A stretch of 12,318 nt of DNA, from contig NZ_QFQZ01000105.1 in assembly GCF_003243465.1 (NCBI RefSeq), forward strand, positions 1-12,318. Reading direction: 5' to 3'. The notes beneath the pieces are model-generated. The model was not told where the DNA came from. It saw only the letters and a program-made list of their open reading frames with translations, and searched no databases. The translations under genes were made by a program, and so were the position numbers. Every line of letters starts with the position of its first letter. Within the stretch, counting starts at the first letter, position 1. This DNA is from Caulobacter segnis. Lineage in GTDB: Bacteria > Pseudomonadota > Alphaproteobacteria > Caulobacterales > Caulobacteraceae. Positions 1 to 6,515 of the stretch are shown here, one piece after another.

Positions 1-88
1 GTTTCAGCGAAGCCCCCTAGCAGCCCCTTCGAAGGCTCTTGGAACGTATATCGGGAACTGCGAAACTGACTGTCTAATTCCGCCCTAG
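1..88 (+). other. possible 3' end and 3' UTR of a plus-strand gene cut by the window edge
   Basis: A good plus-strand terminator follows at 89-108, so an upstream transcript should end here. All three plus frames are open from base 1 to a stop, at 18-20, 67-69 and 86-88. The frame ending at 18-20 (F-S-E-A-P-stop) uses only codons typical of this genome but is just five codons long. The other two frames have poor third-position GC. I cannot tell which frame, if any, is the real end of the upstream gene. Confidence 0.25.
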
Positions 89-108
89 ACGGCCCCGTGG
101 GCCGTTTT
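89..108 (+). terminator. rho-independent terminator of an upstream plus-strand transcript
   Basis: A perfect 7-bp stem (ACGGCCC at 89-95 with GGGCCGT at 99-105) closes a 3-nt CGT loop. With the last base of the stem it runs into four T residues at 105-108. The T-run is on the plus strand only, so it serves a plus-strand gene lying left of the window. Confidence 0.75.
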
Positions 109-245
109 CACGAGACAAGCCATGGCGCCGATTTTTTCCGGGCTCCCCCCGTCAAAAGCCCCGCAGCACAAGGCGTTGTCCCACATCATCCCGTTTGGTC
201 CCGGCCCATCCCGGTCACTGCGGATCTAAATGTCTGGCCTCACTG
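109..245. other. gene-free spacer
   Basis: Short frames here start at alternative codons, have unbiased third positions and show no recognisable protein features. I see no tRNA-like fold or promoter that I could support. The stretch separates the terminator at 89-108 from the left copy of the repeat that frames the DUF559 gene. Confidence 0.5.
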
Positions 246-298
246 GAGAGAGGGAGGGGCCCGTCCCGACGACGGTCGGGATGGGAGGGTGAGAGGCT
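246..298 (+). repeat. 53-bp palindromic repeat, left copy framing the DUF559 gene
   Basis: This matches the reverse complement of 707-759 at 49 of 53 positions. The four differences are one base near the outer end and three in the hairpin loop region. Its core is TCCCGAC, loop GACG, GTCGGGA: a 7-bp stem kept perfect in both copies while the loop differs. The DUF559 stop codon (TAG, 299-297) overlaps the inner edge of this copy. It looks like a small dispersed extragenic palindrome rather than an insertion sequence. Confidence 0.85.
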
Positions 299-638
299 AC
301 TGCCTGCCCAAACGCAATACCGAAAGGATCTCGTCCGCCGTTCCGCCGGGGTCCGCCAGCACCCGCTCGTTCCTAAAGCGCTGGACGAGATAGCCGATGA
401 GCGCCAGGGTCTGCGTGCGGCGGCCATCATAACCCTCGCGCCCCTCATGGGCGGGGCCGTCCAGTTCCACGATCACCCTCGCGGACTCGCAGACGAAGTC
501 GGCGAAGTATCGGTCGATCGGGTGCTGGCGCAGGAAGCGAAACCCGCCGAGGCGGCGATTGCGGACAAGGCTCCACAGCGTCTTCTCGGCCAGGGTCTGA
601 TCTCTGCGAAGGCGACGGGCGGTGGCGATCCGGTCCAC
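297..638 (-). CDS. DUF559 domain protein, predicted restriction-endonuclease-like fold
   Basis: The protein is 113 aa if it starts at the GTG at 638. The frame is open upstream to a TTG at 761, but that stretch runs into the repeat at 707-759 and its codons lose G/C third-position bias. From GTG onward the bias is normal, so I prefer this start; no clear Shine-Dalgarno precedes it. The whole length matches the DUF559 pattern: ARRLRRDQTLAEKTLW (7-22), RRLGGFRFLRQ (28-38), D47 in YFADFVC, E58-L-D-G, H64, YDGRR (70-74) and a C-terminal RFRN (87-90). D47 and E58 plausibly correspond to the acidic positions of a PD-(D/E)xK/Vsr-like nuclease site. The family is common, but its substrate is not established. 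Inverted repeat copies flank the gene, and it is read in the same direction as the ispG cluster upstream. Activity and role are unknown. Confidence 0.8.
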   Translation of the reverse strand: MDRIATARRLRRDQTLAEKTLWSLVRNRRLGGFRFLRQHPIDRYFADFVCESARVIVELDGPAHEGREGYDGRRTQTLALIGYLVQRFRNERVLADPGGTADEILSVLRLGRQ

Positions 639-706
639 GGCTGGAGCTTGAGCCGGTCCGGGAGCGCGCTCAACGAAAGGAATCCTGGTTTTCCGCCGGG
701 CGGTGA

Positions 707-771
707 AGCCTCTCACCCTCCCATCCCGACTTCCGTCGGGACGGGCCCCGCCCTCTCTCAAAGAGAGAGGG
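707..771 (-). repeat. palindromic repeat, right copy framing the DUF559 gene, plus edge hairpin
   Basis: Positions 707-759 are the inverted partner of 246-298 (49/53 identical), with a 7-bp TCCCGAC/GTCGGGA stem and a TTCC loop. An outer hairpin follows directly: CCCTCTCTC (751-759), loop AAA, GAGAGAGGG (763-771), then GTTTT on the plus strand. The outer hairpin is degenerate at the left copy. It has terminator form on the plus strand, but no plus-strand gene precedes it, so I treat it as part of the repeat. Confidence 0.8.
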
Positions 772-842
772 GTTTTGCGCAGGGTCCGACGAGGGTTGAA
801 GGCTCGCCTTGACCTCGGCTCCGTTTCCGGACCTGCCGCCCC

Positions 843-1361
843 CTACCCCGCCGGGCTCAGCGCGATGTCGACCATGATCTCGCCGGAGATCGCCTCCAAG
901 GCGTCCTGAACCGCGCCGGCGCTCACGCCCGGCGGCAGGCGAAGGCGGGCGTCGAGGTGGAACAGGGGCGCGCCCTGGTGTGGTTCGATGCTGAGGCGCG
1001 AGCCGAAGCTCTCGATGTTGGCGCCCAGGTCGCTGAGCACGCCAGTGACCTGGTGGACGATGCCCGGGCGGTCCTGGCCGACGACGCCGAGCTGGAGCAG
1101 CTCGCCGGTGGCGACGGGCGCCGCCACGGTCGGGGCGATCCGCACCTCCAGACCGTGGGCGTCCACCGCCGAAACGGCGGCGCGCAGGGCCTCTTCCTGG
1201 CCGGCTTCCAGTTCGACCAGCACCGAGCCGACATAGAGACCGCCCAGTTGGCTGAGATGGCTCTCCAACCAGTTGCCGCCGGCCGACAGCACGGCGCTGG
1301 CCAGGGCCTGGGTGAGGCCGGGCCGGTCGCTGCCGACGACGCTGAGGATCAGGGTGGTCAT
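843..1361 (-). CDS. tandem ACT-domain protein, GcvR-like
   Basis: A 172-aa cytosolic protein with two ACT domains. The first spans about residues 3-75, with the signature DRPGLTQAL at 12-20. The second spans about 88-168, with DRPGIV at 97-102. This arrangement is that of the glycine cleavage system transcriptional repressor (GcvR) family, whose members bind small ligands, often amino acids, and act through partner proteins because they have no DNA-binding domain. None is visible here either. The ATG at 1361 has a GGGAG ribosome-binding site about 7 nt upstream. The gene starts 53 bp after the ispG stop on the same strand, so co-transcription with ispG is likely. The ligand cannot be read from the sequence, and the GcvR label is family-level only. 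Confidence 0.8.
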   Translation of the reverse strand: MTTLILSVVGSDRPGLTQALASAVLSAGGNWLESHLSQLGGLYVGSVLVELEAGQEEALRAAVSAVDAHGLEVRIAPTVAAPVATGELLQLGVVGQDRPGIVHQVTGVLSDLGANIESFGSRLSIEPHQGAPLFHLDARLRLPPGVSAGAVQDALEAISGEIMVDIALSPAG

Positions 1362-1400
1362 GAGGGCTCTCCCAGAAGCCGCGAGCGCGTGACGCCCGTT

Positions 1401-1426
1401 CTTATTCCGCCGCCTTATTCCGCCGC
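1401..1426. repeat. exact 13-bp tandem duplication across the ispG stop codon
   Basis: CTTATTCCGCCGC occurs at 1401-1413 and again at 1414-1426 without interruption. On the minus strand the first copy encodes the last ispG residues and the TAA. The second copy repeats the same bases just after it, in another frame. It looks like a slippage duplication and does not change the protein. Confidence 0.9.
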
Positions 1427-2557
1427 GAGGGTGGCGCCGGCCGCCTTGGCGGCCTGGATCTCGGCGGCTTTCTTTTCGACCAGCTCGACGATGTGGTCGA
1501 TCATGCCGTCGTTCGACTGCTTATGGTCGGGCTTGCCGGCCATGTAGACCATGCCCGCTCCAGCGCCGCCGCCGGTGAAGCCGATGTCGGTCATCAGGGC
1601 CTCGCCCGGGCCGTTGACCACGCAGCCGATGATCGACAGCGACATCGGCGTGGCGATGTGGGCCAGGCGCTCTTCCAGGGTCTCGACGGTCTTGATGACG
1701 TTGAAGCCCTGCCGCGCGCACGACGGGCAGGCGATGATGTTGACGCCGCGGTGGCGCAGGCCCAGCGACTTGAGGATATCGAACCCGACCTTGACCTCTT
1801 CGACGGGGTCGGCGGCCAGCGACACGCGGATGGTGTCGCCGATGCCGGCCCACAGCATCGAGCCGATGCCGATCGAGGACTTCACCGTGCCGGTGCGCGT
1901 GGCGCCGGCCTCGGTCACGCCCAGGTGCAGCGGGCAGTCGATGGCCTCGGCCAGCTGGTAGTAGGCCGCGACGGTCAGGAACGGGTCGGACGCCTTCACC
2001 GAGATCTTGAACTCGTGGAAGTCGTGGTCCTGCAGGATGCGGGCGTGGTTGAGCGCGCTCTCGACCATCGCCTCGGGGCACGGCTCGCCGTACTTCTCGA
2101 GCAGTTCGCGCTCCAGCGAGCCGGCGTTGACGCCGATCCGCATCGAGCAGCCGTGGTCGCGGGCGGCTTGAATGACGTCGCGCACGCGGTCGGGGCTACC
2201 GATATTGCCTGGATTGATCCGCAGGCAGGCCGCGCCGGCCTCGGCGGCCTCGATGCCGCGCTTGTAGTGGAAGTGGATGTCGGCCACGAGCGGGACCTTG
2301 GCCTCGCGGGCGATGGTCTTGAACGCCTGGGTGCTCTCGACGTCCGGGCAGCTGACGCGGACGATGTCGGCGCCGGCCTCCTCCAGCTGGCGGATCTGCT
2401 CCAGCGTCGCCTTGGCGTCGCTGGTCAGGGTGTTGGTCATCGACTGCACCGAGATCGGCGCGTCGCCGCCCACCTCGATGGAGCCCACGCGGATCTTGCG
2501 CGATGGACGACGCGTGATCTGGCGCCAGGGACGGACGGACGTGTGGTCAGCGGACAT
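1415..2557 (-). CDS. ispG: 4-hydroxy-3-methylbut-2-enyl diphosphate synthase (flavodoxin-type), IspG/GcpE
   Basis: IspG catalyses the penultimate step of the MEP isoprenoid pathway, the reductive ring opening of methylerythritol cyclodiphosphate to HMBPP, using a [4Fe-4S] cluster in the cytosol. The 380-aa length is that of the short bacterial form, without the extra middle domain of plant enzymes. The N-terminal TIM-barrel carries GGDAPISVQSMTNT (30-43), and other barrel segments include RINPGNIG and GVTEAGAT. The C-terminal cluster domain has C277 and C280 in CPSC, C312 in GCVVNGPGEA and E319, which match the E. coli ligands C270, C273, C305 and E312 with a constant offset of 7. The ATG at 2557 lacks a strong ribosome-binding site. 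A weak -10-like CTAAAT lies just upstream, so a very short leader is possible. rodZ lies directly upstream, the same neighbour as in E. coli. Confidence 0.97.
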   Translation of the reverse strand: MSADHTSVRPWRQITRRPSRKIRVGSIEVGGDAPISVQSMTNTLTSDAKATLEQIRQLEEAGADIVRVSCPDVESTQAFKTIAREAKVPLVADIHFHYKRGIEAAEAGAACLRINPGNIGSPDRVRDVIQAARDHGCSMRIGVNAGSLERELLEKYGEPCPEAMVESALNHARILQDHDFHEFKISVKASDPFLTVAAYYQLAEAIDCPLHLGVTEAGATRTGTVKSSIGIGSMLWAGIGDTIRVSLAADPVEEVKVGFDILKSLGLRHRGVNIIACPSCARQGFNVIKTVETLEERLAHIATPMSLSIIGCVVNGPGEALMTDIGFTGGGAGAGMVYMAGKPDHKQSNDGMIDHIVELVEKKAAEIQAAKAAGATLAAE

Positions 2558-2606
2558 GGCGGTAATTTAGAGGGTGTTGGGGGCGGATAGAAGGCCCTGA
2601 ACGCCT

Positions 2607-2735
2607 CCTTCTCCCCTTGCGGGAGAAGGTGTCGCCGGCAGGCGACGGATGAGGGGTCGAACGGCGACGTCGGATGGGGTGTTCAACCCCTCATCCGTCC
2701 GCTTCGCGGCCACCTTCTCCCGCAAGGGGAGAAGG
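2607..2735. repeat. large inverted repeat with double-hairpin arms between rodZ and ispG
   Basis: The left arm (2607-2657) and right arm (2686-2735) are inverted copies around a 28-nt centre. The outer 25 bp are identical, and so are the 12 bp at the inner end. Each arm folds alone: CCTTCTCCC with GGGAGAAGG makes a 9-bp stem. A second hairpin then differs in sequence between arms but stays paired (TCGCC/GGCGA in the left, CCGC/GCGG in the right, read on matching strands). The right edge lies 3 nt from the rodZ stop codon, so the element is in the rodZ-ispG transcript if there is one. No T-run follows on the minus strand, so a simple terminator is not indicated. Confidence 0.9.
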
Positions 2736-2738
2736 GAC

Positions 2739-3833
2739 TTATTGAGGCTTAGCCACCGGCACCGCCGGCGCCGCCTGCGCCACCGCCGGAGCCGCAGGAG
2801 CGACCTTCGGCGCGGGGATCAGCTTGCTCAGCGCGCTGGACGCCGACGGCAGGTGGCTGACCAGGGCCCCGGCGTAATAGACCTCGAACGCCATCGGGTC
2901 GGAGACGTCCGCCACCAGGCCCGGCGTGCGGGGGGCGCGATAGGCGTCGCCGGCCGCCAGGGCGCGGGCGAAATAGACCTGGCCGTCGAAGCCGCGCACG
3001 ACCAGGGTCCCGGCCTTGCGCGCCTGAAGGACGACGCCGGAGCCCTCGCCCTGCGCCGCGCCCAGCATCACGCCGCGCGGCTTGAACGGCGCGCCGACCT
3101 GGACCTGGTGCGCGGGATCGACGACGCCGGCCCGGGCGGCGGCTTCCTCGCGGGCCTTGGCGGCGGCCTTGGCCGCGTCGACCGAGCCGCCATTGGCGGC
3201 GGCGTCGTCGAGGCCGGGGGTCTTGTAGGGCTCGGGCGTGGTCGACTCGACCGGCGCCGGCAGCGGCGCGCCGAGGGCGACCTGGCTGTTGTTGGCGTGG
3301 GCCTGGACCTGAGTCGAGGCGGCCGGCGGAGCGATCTGCGGCGGCGGGGCGTCCTTGGCGATGGCCCGCTGGGCGACGTTCCACAGGAAGATCGCGCCGA
3401 CCACCAGCACGCCGCCGGCCAGGATCAGGCCCAGGCGAGGGTCGCGCTCGCGGCGCACGCCGACCGGGGCGCGCAGCTCGCCGCCGTCATCGGGGGCGTC
3501 GGCCTTGAAGCGGGCGACGGCGGCGTCGGCGTCCATGCCGAGAATCGCCGCATAGGCGCGGACATAGCCGATCGTGAACGGGCGCGACGGCAGCTCTTCC
3601 AGCCGCAGGGCCTCGAGCGCCTCGATATAGCTCTGGCGGATCCGGGTGGCCTCGGCGACGTCCCGCAGGCCAAGGCCTCGCGCCTCGCGGGCGGCCTTCA
3701 GGGCCGCGCCGATGTCGGCGGGTTCCGGCGGCGGCGGCGGGGCCGGCTCGGGCTCAGCGACGGCGAACGTCGCCGGGTCGATCTCGACCTCGTCGAGATG
3801 CAAACGCTCCACGTCGCCCATGTCTCGCGGCAT
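2739..3833 (-). CDS. rodZ: RodZ-family protein: cytoplasmic HTH, one membrane span, periplasmic DUF4115 domain
   Basis: RodZ links MreB filaments to the elongation machinery and sets rod shape. From the ATG at 3833 the protein is 364 aa. An acidic, proline-rich leader (1-40) precedes a RodZ/Xre-type HTH domain (41-105, containing IGAALKAAREARGLGLRDVA and the family's PSRPFTIGYVRAYA segment). An arginine-rich juxtamembrane stretch precedes one transmembrane segment (about 134-151). A proline/alanine-rich linker then leads to a DUF4115-like beta domain (about 265-325, including GTLVVRGFDGQVYF). An in-frame TTG at 3842 is possible, but a G-rich stretch sits only 3 nt before it. For the ATG the same stretch is 12 nt away, so the start is not certain. 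ispG immediately downstream, as in E. coli (rodZ-ispG), supports the name. The promoter candidate is at 3951-3978. Confidence 0.85.
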   Translation of the reverse strand: MPRDMGDVERLHLDEVEIDPATFAVAEPEPAPPPPPEPADIGAALKAAREARGLGLRDVAEATRIRQSYIEALEALRLEELPSRPFTIGYVRAYAAILGMDADAAVARFKADAPDDGGELRAPVGVRRERDPRLGLILAGGVLVVGAIFLWNVAQRAIAKDAPPPQIAPPAASTQVQAHANNSQVALGAPLPAPVESTTPEPYKTPGLDDAAANGGSVDAAKAAAKAREEAAARAGVVDPAHQVQVGAPFKPRGVMLGAAQGEGSGVVLQARKAGTLVVRGFDGQVYFARALAAGDAYRAPRTPGLVADVSDPMAFEVYYAGALVSHLPSASSALSKLIPAPKVAPAAPAVAQAAPAVPVAKPQ

Positions 3834-3950
3834 ACTGACCAAGCGCCCCCGAAAACCGCCTGAAACTGAATTCGTGTGATGCAGATCGACGGCGAAGCCT
3901 GGACGCTTCCGCCGACTCCATCATGCACGAAATCGTTAAGGAGTGTTTGT

Positions 3951-3978
3951 GGGTAGCAAACTAAGTATCAGGATTCAA
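3951..3978 (-). promoter_or_regulatory. candidate housekeeping promoter for rodZ
   Basis: Read on the minus strand: TTGAATC, 14 nt, GCTACCC. This resembles the Caulobacter sigma-73 consensus TTGACGS, 10-14 nt, GCTANAWC, with TTGA and GCTA intact. It lies in an unusually AT-rich patch of the 187-bp gap between ptsP and rodZ and predicts a leader of roughly 110 nt. I see no convincing ptsP terminator in the same gap. Confidence 0.4.
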
Positions 3979-4020
3979 TGTACTTACCGGCGCCGCTTTC
4001 CCTAACGGGATAACGCCGTT

Positions 4021-6285
4021 CTACACAGCCACGTAGAGCTTGCGCGCCAGGGTCTCGATCTCGCCGCGCAGGGATCCGCCCGAGCCCTTCAGCAGGGCCT
4101 CGACATTGCGGCGGGCCGCCTCGCGGTCCAGCGACAGGACCATCTGCTTGACCGGGCCGATGCCGGCCGGCGGCATCGAAAGACGGTCAAAACCCAGCGC
4201 CACAAGGGCGAAAGCCTCCAGCGGACGCCCCGCCATCTCGCCGCAGACCGACACCTGGGTGCCCGTATCGGCGCAGGCCTGCTGGATCGTCTTCAGCGCC
4301 CGCAGGGCCGCCGGCGACAGCGGATCATAGCGGTCCGACACCTTCGGATTGCCCCGATCGGCGGCGAACATGTACTGCATCAGGTCGTTGGTGCCGACCG
4401 ACACGAAGTCGGTCATCGGCAGCAGCGCGTCCAAATGCCACAGCAGCGACGGGGCCTCGATCATCGCCCCGACGTCCAGGCGCGACGGCGAGGGACGGCC
4501 GCGCTTCAGGGCCCAGGCGATCTCCTGGTCGACGAAGCTGCGCGCGGCGCGGAACTCGTCGACATTGGCCACCAGCGGGAACATCACCCGCAGCGGCCGG
4601 CCGTTGGCCGCCTTGATCAGGGCGCGGATCTGCATCCGCAGCAGGGCCGGACGGTCCAGGCCCATGCGCACCGCGCGCCAGCCGAGCGCCGGATTGTCCT
4701 CGCGCTCCAGCTCCATGTACGGCAAGAGCTTGTCGCCGCCGAGGTCGAGCGTGCGGAAGGTCACCGGCATGCCGTTCGCCGCGTCCAGCACCTTCTCGTA
4801 AAGCGCCGTCTGGGCCTCCAGGCGCGGCAGCTCCTCGGCGACCATGAACTGGAACTCGGTGCGGAACAGGCCGATGCCCTCGGCCCCGGTCTCGCCGAGG
4901 ATATCGAGGTCGACGGCCAGGCCCGCGTTCATCAGCAGGGTGACCTTGGAGCCGTCCTTGGTGATCGGCGGGGTGTCGCGCAGGCGGGCGAACTCGGCCT
5001 TGCGCTGGGCGCGGACCTCCATCCGCACCTTCAGCGCCTTGACCACGTCGGGGCGCGGGCGCAGCCAGGCTTCCTGCGTCTCGGCGTCGACGACGACGGG
5101 GTCGCCCTCGCTGACCCTGTCACGCAGGCCGGCGAGGCGCCCGACGCACGGGATATCGAGCGCCCGGGCCACGATGCCGGCGTGGCTGGCGGCGCTGCCT
5201 TCCTCCAGCAGGATGCCCTTCAGCTTGGTGCGGTCGTATTCCAGCAGGTCGGCGGGACCCAGGTTCCGGGCGATCAGGATGGCGTCGTCGGGCAGGACCC
5301 GAACGTGGTGGACGTCGCCCGACAGGTGGCGCAGCAGCCGGTCGTTCAGGTCTTCCAGGTCGTGCAGCCGCTCGCGCAGATAGGGATCTCGGGCCTGTCC
5401 CAGGCGCGCGCGGTGCTCGGAGCGGACGCGCTCGACAGCGGCCTCGGCGGTCAGGCCCGAGCGCACGGCTTCTTCCAGGCTGCGGTTCCAGCCGCGATCG
5501 TGGGCGAACAGGCGATAGGTCTCGAGCACCTCGTAGCTGGCGCCGACCAGGCCGTGCTGGCCCTCCAGCATCTCGTCGATCTGGGTCTGCAGCGCCTCGA
5601 TCGCGTATTTGAGCCGCGCTTCCTCGGCCAGGGCGTCGTCGGACAACAGCTGCTCAGGCGCGACCGGCTGTTCGTGCAGCACCGCCACGCCGTAGGCCAG
5701 GCCTTCGGCGAACCGCGTCCCCTTCAGCCGCTCGGGCCGGTGGGGCGCCAGCTCGACGTCCTTCAGCTCGTCGGCGCCGAGGAGTTCGCTGGAGCTGACC
5801 ATCTCGGCCAGCACCATGGCGATGATCTGCAGGTCCTCGACCTCCTCGTCGTCATAGACCCGCTCGGTGCGGTTCTGGACGACCAGCACGCCGATCGCGC
5901 GGCCGCCGCGCAGCAGCGGCACGGCCAGGAAGGCGTGGTAGGGATCTTCGCCGGTTTCCGGGCGGTACGAGAACGACGGGTGGCTGGCGGCGTCGGACAG
6001 GTTCAGCGGCCGGCCCAGGCGCATGGTCTCGCCGACCAGGCCCTCGCCCGGCTTCAGGCGCGTGACGTGGACGGCGTCGCGCGACAGGCCCTCGGTGGCG
6101 AAGAGTTCGAGATCCCCGGACGCGCGGCGCAGATAGATCGAGCAGACTTCCGCCACCATCGAGATGGCGATGGTGCGCACCACCATGTCGAGCTTGGCCT
6201 GGGCGGGGCCGCCCCCGGCCATGGCCTCGCGAATCTGCCGAAGCAGGCTTCGCGGTCCTCGAACGGCGATGCCAGATGCCGCCAT
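4021..6285 (-). CDS. ptsP: PEP-protein phosphotransferase of the nitrogen PTS (EI-Ntr)
   Basis: EI-Ntr takes phosphate from phosphoenolpyruvate and passes it to NPr and then EIIA-Ntr, a cytosolic regulatory relay. In Caulobacter it is known to feed nitrogen status into (p)ppGpp control. The 754-aa protein has a GAF domain (about 24-165), which separates PtsP from sugar-PTS enzyme I. Then come the PEP-utiliser N-terminal helical region (about 185-310), the swivelling phosphohistidine domain with H368 in GSAASHAGIVARA, and the C-terminal PEP-binding barrel. Barrel landmarks are GLFRTEFQF with R475, RAVRMGLDRP, GAMIEAPS, VGTNDLMQY and C681 in VCGEMAGRP. H368, R475 and C681 correspond to H189, R296 and C502 of E. 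coli enzyme I, so it should be active. The ATG at 6285 follows an AAAGG motif. A terminator at 6435-6464 separates it from the upstream gene, so it probably has its own promoter. Confidence 0.96.
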   Translation of the reverse strand: MAASGIAVRGPRSLLRQIREAMAGGGPAQAKLDMVVRTIAISMVAEVCSIYLRRASGDLELFATEGLSRDAVHVTRLKPGEGLVGETMRLGRPLNLSDAASHPSFSYRPETGEDPYHAFLAVPLLRGGRAIGVLVVQNRTERVYDDEEVEDLQIIAMVLAEMVSSSELLGADELKDVELAPHRPERLKGTRFAEGLAYGVAVLHEQPVAPEQLLSDDALAEEARLKYAIEALQTQIDEMLEGQHGLVGASYEVLETYRLFAHDRGWNRSLEEAVRSGLTAEAAVERVRSEHRARLGQARDPYLRERLHDLEDLNDRLLRHLSGDVHHVRVLPDDAILIARNLGPADLLEYDRTKLKGILLEEGSAASHAGIVARALDIPCVGRLAGLRDRVSEGDPVVVDAETQEAWLRPRPDVVKALKVRMEVRAQRKAEFARLRDTPPITKDGSKVTLLMNAGLAVDLDILGETGAEGIGLFRTEFQFMVAEELPRLEAQTALYEKVLDAANGMPVTFRTLDLGGDKLLPYMELEREDNPALGWRAVRMGLDRPALLRMQIRALIKAANGRPLRVMFPLVANVDEFRAARSFVDQEIAWALKRGRPSPSRLDVGAMIEAPSLLWHLDALLPMTDFVSVGTNDLMQYMFAADRGNPKVSDRYDPLSPAALRALKTIQQACADTGTQVSVCGEMAGRPLEAFALVALGFDRLSMPPAGIGPVKQMVLSLDREAARRNVEALLKGSGGSLRGEIETLARKLYVAV

Positions 6286-6365
6286 GAGCCTTTAGCGCGC
6301 TCCCTAACCCTGGAACGGCGACTCGGCTTGCCGCCGCGTCCGGACCGCTCCGTCCTCCAGAGGGG

Positions 6366-6373
6366 GCTATAGC
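6366..6373 (-). promoter_or_regulatory. possible -10 element upstream of ptsP
   Basis: GCTATAGC is self-complementary and matches the Caulobacter GCTANAWC element at seven of eight positions on the minus strand. It is 80 nt before the ptsP ATG, inside the gap between the upstream terminator and ptsP. No matching -35 sequence lies at the usual distance, so this is weak. Confidence 0.22.
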
Positions 6374-6434
6374 AGATTTCGTCGCCGCGATACCCGCCCC
6401 GCGCAACGGAACGACGTTTAGGTGCGGCGGCACG

Positions 6435-6464
6435 AAAAAGCGCCGCCCCGGTCCGGGACGGCGC
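6435..6464 (-). terminator. rho-independent terminator of the glycine-zipper gene
   Basis: On the minus strand a GCGCCG/CGGCGC stem, one mismatch and an inner CCC/GGG stem form a stable hairpin, followed at once by five T residues (A5 at 6435-6439 on the plus strand). It lies 51 bp after the stop at 6516 and before the ptsP promoter region, insulating ptsP from upstream transcription. Confidence 0.88.
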
Positions 6465-6515
6465 AGTTTGCTCGCGGGAGGAGGGATCGAGACTCCGACG
6501 AGGAAGGCTCAGCGG

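Noticed and set aside
639..761. N-terminal extension of the DUF559 protein to a TTG at 761
   Set aside because: The start lies in the repeat and the extra codons lose third-position GC bias; the GTG at 638 gives the usual family length. The extension is possible but less likely.
751..776. Hairpin followed by GTTTT read as a plus-strand terminator
   Set aside because: No plus-strand gene precedes it, and it coincides with the outer edge of the repeat copy.
195..812. A 205-codon plus-strand frame covering the DUF559 gene and both repeats
   Set aside because: It reads through the repeats and has no recognisable domain, while the minus-strand frame matches DUF559 along its length.
1493..3863. 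Long plus-strand frames opposite ispG and rodZ
   Set aside because: Both are antisense shadows with the same biased composition, and they cross the intergenic repeat.
3931..3960. CtrA-like site (TTAA, 7 nt, TTTG) upstream of rodZ
   Set aside because: Only one half matches the TTAA-N7-TTAA consensus, which is too little to call in an AT-rich patch.
4435..6372. A 645-codon open frame on the plus strand opposite ptsP
   Set aside because: It is the antisense shadow of ptsP. High GC codon bias removes stops from the opposite frame, the product is a low-complexity Gln/Ala/Asp/Arg-rich string, and ptsP has all catalytic motifs.
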